The position numbers and the translations under genes were made by a program. A stretch of DNA of 64,000 bases from Haloarcula laminariae (GTDB lineage: Archaea; Halobacteriota; Halobacteria; Halobacteriales; Haloarculaceae), in the NCBI RefSeq assembly GCF_025457605.1, contig NZ_JAMZFY010000001.1, positions 1,922,001 through 1,986,000 on the forward strand, given 5' to 3'. The notes under the pieces are model-generated. The model searched no databases and was not told the origin of the DNA. It worked only from the letters and a program-made list of their open reading frames with translations. This document shows, one piece after another, positions 51,586 to 60,293 of this stretch (positions are counted from its first letter, which is position 1; each line of letters opens with the position of its first letter).

Positions 51586-51670
51586 GCCGGCATCTCGGCA
51601 CGGAGCGCCTTCAGTGTGGGCGACCGGCCGCCCCATCACAGATAGCTGCAGGAACCTCCACCAGAGGAAC

Positions 51671-51680
51671 TGTTTTATTC
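51671..51680 (+). promoter_or_regulatory. TATA box of 51702 gene
   Basis: TGTTTTATTC is centred 27 bp before the ATG at 51702. Confidence 0.6.
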
Positions 51681-51701
51681 CTCCTTCGGGAACGGTCGAA
51701 T

Positions 51702-51974
51702 ATGGCACGTAAGGAACTCGCAACAGCCAGCGACCGGCTCGAATCGGCAGCTGCAAACACCGGAAACGACGATGCGGGCGAGCGCCTCGGCGAACTGGCC
51801 AGCCAGCTCGAAGGGCTCTCGACCGCCGACCGCGGCCCGGACCACGGCCGACTGGCCCGCATCCAGTCCGCGCTGAACGACCTCCAGAGCGGTGACGGCG
51901 GCGACGTGGCCGAAACTATCGACGAGGCCGACGACGCCATCAACGAGTACCGGTCGGACCTCGAAGGGGTCTAA
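51702..51974 (+). CDS. Small helical haloarchaeal protein (DUF7553-like)
   Basis: This 90-residue all-helical acidic protein reads MARKELATASDRLESAAANTG, then ERLGELASQLEGLSTADRGPDHGRLARIQSALNDLQ and DVAETIDEADDAINEYRSDLEG. It resembles a family seen only in haloarchaea (as I recall, DUF7553). It is monocistronic with a clear TATA box, and ends in a four-base overlap with the convergent YihY gene. No function is known. Confidence 0.78.
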   Translation: MARKELATASDRLESAAANTGNDDAGERLGELASQLEGLSTADRGPDHGRLARIQSALNDLQSGDGGDVAETIDEADDAINEYRSDLEGV

Positions 51975-53095
51975 TCGTCGGCGGTCTCGCCCGTGGGGGC
52001 GGTTGCGGGGTCGCCCGCTTCTTCCCCCGCACGGGCGGCCATGTACGCGACCAGTTCGTCGTCGGAGAACTGCCAGCGCAGCGTCACCAGCCACTGGTTC
52101 TCGTCGCCCTCGGTCGACGACTGTTCGAGCAACTCGACGGGCCCGGTCGGCTTCGGCCGGCGTCCCACGAGCTCCGTGCGCCGGGGGGAGCCTCGGTCGG
52201 CCAGTAGCTCGGTCCGGAGGTCGGCGAGATACGCCACGAGCGCCGCTCGGTCGAACGACTCCGTTCGCTCCGTCTCGAAGTGGGCCTCCGTTCGACCGAC
52301 GCCACCGGGCCCGCCCAGGGAGTGGCCCCCGACCACGGCGTTGACCACCGCGCCCAGTAGCAGGACGAGCGCCGAGAAGTAGAGGTAGGTGACGACCACG
52401 ATGACGCCGCCGAAGAAGCTCCCCGAGCTCGGGTCCGCGACGGAGAGGTAGAGCTGGAACAGCCCCTGCAGGGCCCCCCAGCCGACGGCGGCAACGACGA
52501 CGCCGGGGAGTACGTCCCGGACACCCACGTCCACGTCCGGGAACACGTAGTATATCGGATAGAACGCGACGACGAGCCCCGCTATCAGCGCCACCGGCGT
52601 CAACACCTGGCTGTAGGGAACCTGTTCGACCAGCCCGCCCAGCACGACGCTGGAGGCGACCATCGCGACGAGCGCGAGGACGAGCGCGAAGAAGACGACG
52701 AGCCCGTCGCGGAACTTGTCCACCAGCGTGTTCGTATCGACGGTCTCGTAGATTTCCGAGAAGGCCGTGTCCAGCCCGCGGAATATCTTCAGCGTCCCCC
52801 ACAGGAGGACGACGAGCCCGATAATCGACGCGCCGGTCCCGTCCGCGTTGCCCCGCAACAGCTGGGTCACGACATCGGCGATCGGACCGGGCAACCACGT
52901 CCCGGCGATTGCCGCAATCCGTTCTTCCAGCCCGGTCCCGACCGTCGTCAGGACCAGAAACACCAGGAGGAGCATGGGTGCAAGCGAGATGAACGCGTGG
53001 TAGGCGAGCGCCGCCGCCATGAACGAGACGTTTTTCTCCGAGACGTCCGAGGCGATGCGCTTCCCGAGCTCGACGGCGCCGGACTGTGTGACCAT
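51971..53095 (-). CDS. YihY/BrkB family membrane protein
   Basis: This 374-residue protein from ATG 53095 has six helices in the YihY/virulence factor BrkB pattern: KNVSFMAAALAYHAFISLAPMLLLVFLV, SIIGLVVLLWGTLKIFRGLDTAFSEIYET, PGVVVAAVGWGALQGLFQLYLS and GVIVVVTYLYFSALVLLLGAVVNAVVGG. A cytoplasmic tail of about 100 residues is unusual for the family and is soluble and charged. Function uncertain in archaea. The start at 53143 would add basic residues and is less likely. Confidence 0.86.
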   Translation of the reverse strand: MVTQSGAVELGKRIASDVSEKNVSFMAAALAYHAFISLAPMLLLVFLVLTTVGTGLEERIAAIAGTWLPGPIADVVTQLLRGNADGTGASIIGLVVLLWGTLKIFRGLDTAFSEIYETVDTNTLVDKFRDGLVVFFALVLALVAMVASSVVLGGLVEQVPYSQVLTPVALIAGLVVAFYPIYYVFPDVDVGVRDVLPGVVVAAVGWGALQGLFQLYLSVADPSSGSFFGGVIVVVTYLYFSALVLLLGAVVNAVVGGHSLGGPGGVGRTEAHFETERTESFDRAALVAYLADLRTELLADRGSPRRTELVGRRPKPTGPVELLEQSSTEGDENQWLVTLRWQFSDDELVAYMAARAGEEAGDPATAPTGETADD

Positions 53096-53206
53096 ACGCC
53101 AACTAGTCAACCGATTGAAAAGAGTGTGTGATGCGAGTTCCACGCGCCGTGGACCCGACGTTGTTGTGCGGTACGTACCATCGGGACTGGCCGCCGCTCG
53201 TGGGCC

Positions 53207-54436
53207 CTACTCACCGACCAACTCCTCCGCCAGCAGCGGGACGAACGTCCCGATGTCGGTGACCATCCCCACGGCCTGTGCGCTCCCGCGGTCGAGCAGT
53301 TGGGTGACGGTGGCGGGGCTGATATCCACGCAGACGACCGGCGTCGTCGAGGGGAGGCAGTTGCCGACGGCCACGGAGTGCAGAAGCGTCGACAGCATCA
53401 GCACCATGTCGGCTTCGTGGGCCTGCTCGCGGATGGCCTCCTGGGCCTCGACGGCGTCGGTGATGGTGTCGGGCAGCGGGCCGTCGTCGCGTATCGAACC
53501 CGCGAGCACGTAGGGTCGGTCGTTGACCACGCACTCGTACATCACACCGGAGTCGATGGTGCCGGACTCGACGGCCGGCCCGATGCCGCCCTCGCGGATG
53601 ACCTCGCTGATGGCGTAGATGTGGTGTTTGTGGCCGTGGCGGGCGTGGTCCAGCGTCTCGGTGTCGACGCCCAGCGACGTGCCGTAGAGGTCCCGCTCGA
53701 TATCGTGGACGGCGAAGCCGTTGCCGGCCGAGAGCATGTCGACGTACCCCTCGCGGACGAGTCGGGCGAGCGCCTCCCGAGCCCCCGAGTGGATGAGCGC
53801 CGGCCCGCAGACCGCCAGGATATCGCCGCCCTCGGCCTTCGTCTCCCGCATCGCGGTAGCTATCTGCCGGATGGTCGACTCCGAGGGGCGTTCGGCGGAG
53901 ACGCCGCCCTGCATGAAGCCGAAAGCCCCACCGGTGTCCCGGGGCCGCTCGGGCGGTTCGACCCTGATGCCGGTGTCGCCCGTGACGATTCGGTCGCCCG
54001 CCTCGACGGCGTTCAGGACCTTGGTGTAGGCCCGGGGGCCGCTTTCCCCCTCGGAGACCACGATGGCACAGTCCATCTCCATCCGCTCGACTTCGAGCCA
54101 CTCGCCGTCGTACCGGACGAAGGTCGGGTGGTTCGTCGTGGAGTAGAAGCCCTGTGGGACGACTCTGTCGGCCGGCGCCCGCTCCAGCGTCGCGTCGGTC
54201 GGGTCGGCCGGGTTCGCGCCGTGCTGGTGGAGTTCGTGGACGATGGACTGTAGCGTCGCCTCGTCGTCGGCCTCCACGAGCAGGCGGGCGTAGGACTCCT
54301 CCTCCTTGCGCCGGCCGATGTCGAACGCCTCGACGGTGAAGGTGCCGCCCATGTCCATGACGATGCTGAACGCGGTCCCCATCGTCCCGGAGTCGATGAT
54401 GTGCCCTTCCAACTCCACCTCGCGGGAAACCGTCAT
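53207..54436 (-). CDS. LOR/SDH-type ornithine cyclodeaminase (TIGR00300 family)
   Basis: This 409-residue protein (ATG 54436, MTVSREVELEGHIIDSG; a second ATG at 54445 is possible) belongs to the archaeal LOR/SDH-like family (TIGR00300), which includes ornithine cyclodeaminases. N-domain: GHIIDSGTMGTAFSIVMDMGGTFTVEAFDIG. C-domain: ADMVLMLSTLLHSVAVGNCLPSTTPVVCVDISPATVTQLLDRG, a Rossmann-type region. It would turn ornithine into proline and ammonia, a link to the proline genes at 21-24 kb, though it lies 30 kb away and this function is by family assignment only. Transcribed alone. Confidence 0.85.
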   Translation of the reverse strand: MTVSREVELEGHIIDSGTMGTAFSIVMDMGGTFTVEAFDIGRRKEEESYARLLVEADDEATLQSIVHELHQHGANPADPTDATLERAPADRVVPQGFYSTTNHPTFVRYDGEWLEVERMEMDCAIVVSEGESGPRAYTKVLNAVEAGDRIVTGDTGIRVEPPERPRDTGGAFGFMQGGVSAERPSESTIRQIATAMRETKAEGGDILAVCGPALIHSGAREALARLVREGYVDMLSAGNGFAVHDIERDLYGTSLGVDTETLDHARHGHKHHIYAISEVIREGGIGPAVESGTIDSGVMYECVVNDRPYVLAGSIRDDGPLPDTITDAVEAQEAIREQAHEADMVLMLSTLLHSVAVGNCLPSTTPVVCVDISPATVTQLLDRGSAQAVGMVTDIGTFVPLLAEELVGE

Positions 54437-54598
54437 ACCAAGCATTGGTAACGTGAAACAAAGACGGTTGCGGTGGGCTGTCACTACTGAGTCCCCGCTG
54501 TGTGGGGCGGACGCCGTACCGCATACAGCGAATCGGTACAGCGCGGTTTTGAGCGTCGGGAAGACACTTACCGGTTCACGTGGCCAGTTCCGAGTGGC

Positions 54599-54772
54599 AT
54601 GGTACACTGCCCTGAATGCGACGGAGCGATAGAAGAGGAATCGGACGTCGAGTTCCTGGACCTGGACGCCAAAATGGCCGGTCTCTTCAGGTCGTCCAAG
54701 CGATTCTACGTCGTCGCGTGTAACGACTGCGGCGCCGCCATCGGGAGCGGTGTCGCTGGCGGGGGCGGCTGA
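54599..54772 (+). CDS. Small zinc-ribbon protein
   Basis: This 57-residue protein starts at ATG 54599 (MVHCPECDGAIEEESDVEFLDLDAKM). It has two knuckles, CPEC and CNDC, about 40 residues apart, with FRSSKRFYVVAC between and a glycine-rich tail (GSGVAGGGG). A haloarchaeal microprotein of unknown role. The 162-bp divergent gap from the ornithine cyclodeaminase gene contains its promoter region. Confidence 0.7.
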   Translation: MVHCPECDGAIEEESDVEFLDLDAKMAGLFRSSKRFYVVACNDCGAAIGSGVAGGGG

Positions 54773-54813
54773 CGGATACCGGCGTATTCCGGACTATCGA
54801 GGGGTCCGGGACG

Positions 54814-54820
54814 TTTATTT
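54814..54820 (+). promoter_or_regulatory. TATA box of the 54843 gene
   Basis: TTTATTT, centred 26 bp before the ATG at 54843. Confidence 0.6.
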
Positions 54821-54842
54821 TCCGTCAGTACGGCGGCCCCAT

Positions 54843-55088
54843 ATGGGTCAACTGGACTTGGTCGGTCTCCTGATTGTCGGCGGTTCTTTTCTCGTCGGAG
54901 TCGTCGGCTTGCTCCTGCTCGGGCCGGTCGGGTTTTTACTCGGCCTCGCCGGAGCGATATTCGTCGGGTTCTCACTCAAATCCGCCTACGAAAACCAGCT
55001 CGCGCGTATAAATACGCTGGAGGAACGGGTCGCGAAAGTCGAGTCGACAGTCGAGGGAGTAGAGGACAGCCCAGAGGGCGACGAGTGA
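54843..55088 (+). CDS. Small two-helix membrane protein with cytoplasmic coiled coil
   Basis: This 81-residue protein (ATG 54843) has two membrane helices (VGLLIVGGSFLVGVVGLLLLGPVGFLLGLAGAIFVGFSL) joined by a short turn, then a charged helix (ENQLARINTLEERVAKVESTVEGVE) with a short coiled coil. It is probably inserted with the tail in the cytoplasm. A clear TATA box stands 26 bp upstream. No family recognised; function unknown. Confidence 0.75.
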   Translation: MGQLDLVGLLIVGGSFLVGVVGLLLLGPVGFLLGLAGAIFVGFSLKSAYENQLARINTLEERVAKVESTVEGVEDSPEGDE

Positions 55089-55230
55089 ACGCGAGGCGCC
55101 GCTGAGAGATTGGTCAGCCCGAGTCGTCGGTTGACGTGTGCCCCGTTTGACGCCCACCACCTGTCATGCCCGACCTTCGACAAGACCCGCGACCCCAGCA
55201 CCGATACGTCTCCAGCGGATACGACCGGCA

Positions 55231-56154
55231 ATGACCGGACGTGGCTACGAGAACGCCGGGTACCGACGGCTGTTCGACGGGGACGGGCTCTCAGTCGGGC
55301 TGGGACTCCCGCTGACCGGGGTCCGCGAGTCGACGCCGGCCGTCGACGAGGAGGTTCGGCTGGCAAAGCGGGCGGAGTCGCTCGGCTTCGACGGGCTCTG
55401 GGCCCGGGACGTCCCGACGTTCTGGCCGCGCTTCGGGGACGCCGGCGGGGCCTTCGACACGTGGCCGCTGCTCTCGCACCTGGCCGCCCACACCGACGAC
55501 GTGGCGCTGGGAACGTCGAGCGTCGTGCTCCCGCTTCGCCACCCCATCCACCTCGCCAAGTCGGCCGCGACCGTCGACCGGCTCTCCGGCGGCCGGCTGG
55601 TCCTCGGCGTCGCCTCGGGGGACCGCGACCCGGAGTACCCGGCCTTCGATGTCGACCCCGACGAGCGGGGCGAACTCGTCCGCGAGCGCGTCGCCGCGAT
55701 GCGGGCCATCTGGCGCGGGGAGTTCCCCGAAATCGAAGGGTCGTGGGGCCGTCTCGACGGCGACCTCGACGTGCTCCCGAAACCGACGACGGAGACGCTG
55801 CCGCTCCTGCCGACGGGCAACTCCCGCCAGTCCGAGGCGTGGATCGCCGACCACGGCGACGGCTGGCTGTTCTACCATCTGCCCGAATCGACGCTGCAGT
55901 CGTATCTCGACCGCTGGCGCGACCGGACAGATGACAAGCCCTTCGCCATCGCCGTCCGGGTGGCCATCGCCGACGACCCGGCGGCCGGCCCCGACCCGCT
56001 CCACCTGGGCTACCGCGCCGGGGTAGAGTGGTTCCGTGACTACTTCGGACGGCTCGAATCCTACGGGCTCGACCACGCCATCGTCGGTCTAGAGGCCGAC
56101 GACCCGGAAGCGGCGATGGAGACCTTCGCGGCCGAGGTCCTCGGGGAGTTCTGA
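55231..56154 (+). CDS. LLM-class (luciferase-like) oxidoreductase
   Basis: This 307-residue protein (ATG 55231) has the luciferase-like monooxygenase barrel, with LAKRAESLGFDGLWARDVPTFWPRFGD, LLSHLAAHTDDVALGTSSVVLPLRHPIHLAKSAATVDRLSGGRLVLGVASGDR. This motif set binds FMN or F420. F420-dependent members are common where cofD is present, as here, so a deazaflavin cofactor is possible but not proven. Substrate unknown. The start at 55138 would add a non-typical leader. It stands alone. Confidence 0.88.
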   Translation: MTGRGYENAGYRRLFDGDGLSVGLGLPLTGVRESTPAVDEEVRLAKRAESLGFDGLWARDVPTFWPRFGDAGGAFDTWPLLSHLAAHTDDVALGTSSVVLPLRHPIHLAKSAATVDRLSGGRLVLGVASGDRDPEYPAFDVDPDERGELVRERVAAMRAIWRGEFPEIEGSWGRLDGDLDVLPKPTTETLPLLPTGNSRQSEAWIADHGDGWLFYHLPESTLQSYLDRWRDRTDDKPFAIAVRVAIADDPAAGPDPLHLGYRAGVEWFRDYFGRLESYGLDHAIVGLEADDPEAAMETFAAEVLGEF

Positions 56155-56233
56155 GACGGGACGAACCGGCGGTACGAGCGCCGACAGCCGTCGCCCCCGC
56201 GTATATCAGGCTCCGGCGCCAACTGACCCTATC

Positions 56234-56980
56234 ATGGCTCAGTCGGAATCACTGTACAAAGCCCCCAGAACGACCGTCTCACAAGACCAGGGCAAGTTCC
56301 GGACCCACTTCAACTTCCCCGGCCGGAACCTCCCCGACCATGGTGACCACGGCTACGGCCCGCTGGCGACGGTCGTCGAGTCGTTCATGGACCCCGGCAC
56401 GCTCATCGGGATGCACCCCCACCGCAACGAGGAGATAATCTCGTGGGTCCCCGAGGGCGTCATGCGCCACGACGACCGACAGGGGAACGAACTGGTCACC
56501 GACCCCGAGAACCTGCTGGTGATGAACGCCGGCCGGGAGTTCTGGCACGAGGAGCGAACGCTGGACGACGACCCGCCGCTTCGAATGCTACAGATATTCG
56601 TCCGGCCCCACAGCCTCGGGCTGGAGCCGGGGATACAGCACGAGCCGATTCCGGCCCCGGTCGCGGGCGAGTGGCGGCACCTGTTCGGCCCGGACGGGGC
56701 GGGCGCGCCCGCGTCCGTCCGGAACCGGGTCCACTGCCACGACGTCAGAGTCGACGCGGGCACCAGCGTCGACCTCCCGGCGGTCGACGACTGGGACACC
56801 TACTTCTACGTCTTCGAGGGCGAGGTGACGGTCGACGGGACGCGGTTCGGTCGGACCGAGAGCGGCCTGCTGGTCGAGGACACCGACGCGGCGATGACCG
56901 CGGCGACCGACGCCGTGGTGGTCGCGTTCAACATCGACCCGACGGCCCGTGTCACACGCCAGGGCACCATCGGCCGCTGA
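56234..56980 (+). CDS. Pirin family protein
   Basis: This 248-residue bicupin has an N-terminal pirin cupin with TLIGMHPHRNEEIISWVPEGVMRHDDRQGN, where HxH, E and a later H form the metal site, and a second, less conserved cupin. FWHEERT follows. Pirins act as metal-dependent quercetinases or redox-sensing co-regulators; the role here is unknown. The 79-bp gap before it contains no clear TATA box. Confidence 0.92.
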   Translation: MAQSESLYKAPRTTVSQDQGKFRTHFNFPGRNLPDHGDHGYGPLATVVESFMDPGTLIGMHPHRNEEIISWVPEGVMRHDDRQGNELVTDPENLLVMNAGREFWHEERTLDDDPPLRMLQIFVRPHSLGLEPGIQHEPIPAPVAGEWRHLFGPDGAGAPASVRNRVHCHDVRVDAGTSVDLPAVDDWDTYFYVFEGEVTVDGTRFGRTESGLLVEDTDAAMTAATDAVVVAFNIDPTARVTRQGTIGR

Positions 56981-57041
56981 GACGGCCGGCTGTCGTGACG
57001 ACGTTCGCCACGGTAATCGTACAGCTGGCGGTCCGAGACCG

Positions 57042-57425
57042 CTACGCGTCGACCCGGCGGTCGACGGCCCACGATATCGACGCCTCGTCCTCGCACAGCC
57101 TGCGGTAGAACCGCTGCAGTCCGGCGGACTCGGTCTCGGGCAGTACGTGCAATCGGACGGTGCCGTCCCGGACCGCCACGCGGAACACGTCGGCCGTGTC
57201 CTCGTCCCGAACCAGCCACAGCGGCATCGGGAGGTCGTGGAAGTCCCCGTACCGATAGGGGCCGTCGGCCAGGATGTCGGTGACGACGGCCGCCAGCTCC
57301 GGCTCCGTGTAGTCGCTGTCGGGCGTCAGTTCGAACTCCGTGCCGCCCTCGTACTCGACGCCGCTCCCGTGGGGGTATCGGCGCGTCGGCCGGGCCGGAA
57401 TCGAGAACGAGGGGTCGCCCGTCAT
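57042..57425 (-). CDS. Conserved haloarchaeal protein, unknown function
   Basis: This 127-residue soluble protein reads RRYPHGSGVEYEGGTEFELTPDSDYTEPELAAVVTDILADGPYRYGDFHDLPMPLWLVRDEDTADVFRVAVRDGTVRLHVLPETESAGLQRFYRRL, with mixed alpha/beta elements and no cysteine cluster or signal. I recognise no family. It has a TATA box (57451-57460) and diverges from the LOV sensor gene at 57538, so the two may share regulation. Confidence 0.68.
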   Translation of the reverse strand: MTGDPSFSIPARPTRRYPHGSGVEYEGGTEFELTPDSDYTEPELAAVVTDILADGPYRYGDFHDLPMPLWLVRDEDTADVFRVAVRDGTVRLHVLPETESAGLQRFYRRLCEDEASISWAVDRRVDA

Positions 57426-57450
57426 CTACGTAGCCGTAGGTCGCGGTAGC

Positions 57451-57460
57451 GTTTAAAATC
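57451..57460 (-). promoter_or_regulatory. TATA box of the 57042-57425 gene
   Basis: Minus strand GATTTTAAAC, about 30 bp before the ATG at 57425. Confidence 0.6.
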
Positions 57461-57504
57461 GCGCCCCGGCCGCGGCCGGTATCCGTCCTGATAACGCGGC
57501 GAGT

Positions 57505-57514
57505 ACATTTAAAC
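57505..57514 (+). promoter_or_regulatory. TATA box of the LOV sensor gene
   Basis: ACATTTAAAC, centred about 28 bp before the ATG at 57538, giving a leaderless transcript. Confidence 0.6.
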
Positions 57515-57537
57515 GAGAGAATATCATCAGTTCGGCT

Positions 57538-59445
57538 ATGTACTCCGGAGGTGCGAGCGCCTCGCTCGTGGCGCACGTCGGCGAGGACCGCGACGCTGTC
57601 GTCAGAGCGGTCGAGTCGGCCGAAATCGGGGTTTCGTCGGTGCGCTCCGTCGGCAGTATCGCCTCGGCTCTCGACGCGATAGCCGAGGGAGACGTGGCCT
57701 GTCTGGTCTGTGAGTACGACCTCGAAGACGGGACCGGGCTCGAACTGCTCGATGAGCTCGCGGCCCGCGGGACCGCGCCGCCGACGCTGTTCCGCACCGA
57801 TGACCCCGAGATGGGGTCCGAGGCGCTCGCGGCCGGCGCGACCGACATCCTCGTCGAGCGCGACGGGGTGGACTTGGTCCCGCTACTGGCCCGGCGGCTC
57901 CGCAACGTCCTCGCGACCCGGACGAGCGAACGGGACGACGCCAACGAGTCGGCCCTCGGGCTCCTCCAGAGCATGTACGACGTGACGACAGACCAGTCGG
58001 CGAGCTACGAGCGGACGGTCGACCGGCTGTTGCGACTGGGCTGTGAGGCGTTCGGGCTCTCCGACGGGTTCCTGACGCGGATAGAGCGCGAGGGCGACGA
58101 CGGCACCCAGACCATCGTCCAGGCCCAGGGCGCCCACGAGCGGCTGGAGCCCGGCGCCTCCTGTCCGCTCTCGGAGGCGTACTGCCGGAAGACGATACGG
58201 ACCGACGGGCTGCTGGCGGTCTCGAACGCCGTCGAGGCCGGCTGGGCGGACGACCCCGCCTACGAGGCCTTCGAGCTGGGGTGTTACATCGGCGGGAAGG
58301 TAGTCGTCGGCGGCGAGCTCTACGGGACGCTCTGTTTCGCGTCGACGGAGCCACGCGCGGCGCCGTTTACCGACCTCGAACGCACGGCGGTGCGCCTGAT
58401 GAGCGAGTGGCTCGGCTACGAACTCGACCGGAACCGGTCCCGGACCGAGCTGGAGCTGAAGAACCGCGCGATGGACGAGGCCCCGGTCGGTATCCTCATC
58501 AGCGACCCGGACCAGCCGGACAACCCGGCAGTGTACGTCAACGACCGGTTCACGGAGATGACCGGCTACCCGCCGGCGGCGGTCCTGGGACGCAACTGCC
58601 GGTTCCTGCAGGGCGAGGCGACCCGGGCCGAGCCGGTGGACCGACTCCGCGAGGCCGTCGCCAAGGCGGAGCCGGCCGCCGTCGAACTGCGCAACTACCG
58701 GCGCGACGGCACCGAGTTCTGGAACCGGGTGACGGTCGCCCCCATCGAGAACGACGAGGGCGAGGTGACCAACTACGTCGGCTTCCAGGAGGACGTCACC
58801 GAGCGCAAGGAACACGAACTCGACCTCAAACTGCGCGACCGGGCGATTTCGGCGGCCCCCATCGGCATCACCCTCCACGACGTGACGGCGTCCGAGTGGC
58901 CCATCACGTACGCCAACGCGGGATTCGAGAACATCACGGGCTACGAGCGGGCGTCGGTCGAGGGCGAGGGGGCCTCGGTCCTGGTCGGGGCGGAGACGGA
59001 CGAGAGACAGCTGGCGGCGCTCGAACGCGCGTTCGAGGACGGCCAGGCGGCCTCCGAGACGCTGTTGCTCTACCGGGCGGACGGCGACCCCTTCTGGGGG
59101 CGCGTGAGCATCGCCCCGGTCAGCGAGGCGGACGGGCCGGTGACACACGCGGTGGGCTTCCTGGAGGACGTGACCGAGACGAGAGAGCACGCCGAAGAGA
59201 TAGAGCGCCGGCTCGACGAGTTCGGGGACGTGCTCGCCGCCGAGCTACAGACGCCGTTACAGGAGGCACGGTCCCGGCTCTCGGCCGACGCGGACGAACT
59301 CTCCGCGGACGACCTCGCGGCCGCGCTGAGCGCGCTCGAACGGACCGACAGCCTCATCGACGACCTCACGACCGTCCACTCCTTCTCGGTGAAATCCCGC
59401 GACGTGTTCGACACCGGCGGGGCTGCCCCGGGAACGGACCTATGA
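57538..59445 (+). CDS. Receiver-GAF-LOV-PAS sensor lacking kinase domain
   Basis: This 635-residue soluble sensor has four parts. Residues 1-120: receiver-like (CEYDLEDGTGLELLDEL carries an aspartate at the usual phosphorylation strand). 140-300: GAF domain. 310-430: LOV-type PAS, with GRNCRFLQG and the photoactive Cys354 that would form a flavin adduct under blue light, plus GTEFWNRVTVAPI...YVGFQEDVTERK. 430-560: second PAS without the cysteine (GEGASVLVG). The C-terminal 65 residues resemble a dimerisation helix pair (AAELQTPLQEARSRL), but the phosphoacceptor His is replaced by Ala/Glu and no ATPase domain follows. It is thus likely a light-responsive adapter, acting with the next gene. Confidence 0.88.
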   Translation: MYSGGASASLVAHVGEDRDAVVRAVESAEIGVSSVRSVGSIASALDAIAEGDVACLVCEYDLEDGTGLELLDELAARGTAPPTLFRTDDPEMGSEALAAGATDILVERDGVDLVPLLARRLRNVLATRTSERDDANESALGLLQSMYDVTTDQSASYERTVDRLLRLGCEAFGLSDGFLTRIEREGDDGTQTIVQAQGAHERLEPGASCPLSEAYCRKTIRTDGLLAVSNAVEAGWADDPAYEAFELGCYIGGKVVVGGELYGTLCFASTEPRAAPFTDLERTAVRLMSEWLGYELDRNRSRTELELKNRAMDEAPVGILISDPDQPDNPAVYVNDRFTEMTGYPPAAVLGRNCRFLQGEATRAEPVDRLREAVAKAEPAAVELRNYRRDGTEFWNRVTVAPIENDEGEVTNYVGFQEDVTERKEHELDLKLRDRAISAAPIGITLHDVTASEWPITYANAGFENITGYERASVEGEGASVLVGAETDERQLAALERAFEDGQAASETLLLYRADGDPFWGRVSIAPVSEADGPVTHAVGFLEDVTETREHAEEIERRLDEFGDVLAAELQTPLQEARSRLSADADELSADDLAAALSALERTDSLIDDLTTVHSFSVKSRDVFDTGGAAPGTDL

Positions 59446-59483
59446 GTGGACGCCGGCCGGTGTCGGACACACCTTGACCAGCA

Positions 59484-60245
59484 ATGGACCACCTCATCAC
59501 CCACGTCGTCATCTGTGAGGAAAACCGCACCCGCGCGGAGCTGTACGCGCTCTGGCTCGACCCGGCCGACGTGGAGATAGCGGTGACGGCGCGGGAGGCG
59601 ACCGAGGCCGTCCACGAGGCGACGGCCGTTGTCGTCCTCGACCAGGGGTTCGCCGGCGAGAAGACCCGCCGGTTGCTGTCGGTTCTGCGGTCGAAGTCGC
59701 CGCTCTGTCGGGTCCTCGAGACCCGGGAGCGGTCGGCGCCGTTCCCGGCGCTGGGGCTCGACCACCGGCTTGGCAAGCCGGTCTTCGAGGCGGAGCTGAC
59801 CGAGCTCGTCGACACGCTGCTCCTGCGGGCCAACTACCATCTCGTCCTCCGGCTCTACTACCAGACGACCGCGCCCCTGCTGTCGCTACAGCACCTGGCC
59901 GAACCCAGCGAGGGCGAACGGGAGCGACGGGCGACGCTCGAACGGCGAGCCGACCGGCTCAAGGAGATTATCCGCGCGTATCAGACGGAGATGTCGGAGG
60001 GGGACATCGCGGCCGTCAAGGACGCCGTCAACTACACCCCCGTCCGCGAGGCCCGGGACAGCGATACGGAACTGAGCAGCAAGTACCGCCCCGAGAAGTG
60101 TTCGCGCTGCCGGGAGCCGTGGGAGGGCGACGGCGGGACGAAGGTGACGAAACTGGGCGCCTACGTCTGGCGCTGTGGGAACTGCGGCCACGTCCAGATG
60201 CGGGCGGATCCGAGCCACCAGGACGTCGGCAAGTTCCGGCGGTAA
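59484..60245 (+). CDS. Receiver-HalX-like protein with C-terminal zinc ribbon
   Basis: This 253-residue protein starts with a receiver-like domain (HVVICEENRTRAELYALWL; VVVLDQGF with Asp53 at the phosphorylation site; KPVFEAEL lysine). A helical region (RANYHLVLRLYYQTTAPLL...RRATLERRADRLKEIIRAYQTEM) resembles the HalX domain that follows haloarchaeal receivers. A zinc ribbon (EKCSRCREPW...WRCGNCGHVQM) ends it. No DNA-binding domain is obvious other than the ribbon. It lies 38 bp after the LOV sensor, so it is a plausible output partner. Confidence 0.8.
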   Translation: MDHLITHVVICEENRTRAELYALWLDPADVEIAVTAREATEAVHEATAVVVLDQGFAGEKTRRLLSVLRSKSPLCRVLETRERSAPFPALGLDHRLGKPVFEAELTELVDTLLLRANYHLVLRLYYQTTAPLLSLQHLAEPSEGERERRATLERRADRLKEIIRAYQTEMSEGDIAAVKDAVNYTPVREARDSDTELSSKYRPEKCSRCREPWEGDGGTKVTKLGAYVWRCGNCGHVQMRADPSHQDVGKFRR

Positions 60246-60293
60246 GGGCCCGCAAGGACGCGACTTATCCGGACGGAAGCCTATCGGAACCGT

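Noticed and set aside
56334-56343. Fourth copy of the CCGACCATGG core
   Set aside because: It is inside the pirin coding sequence (codes for PDHG), followed by TGAC; considered chance.
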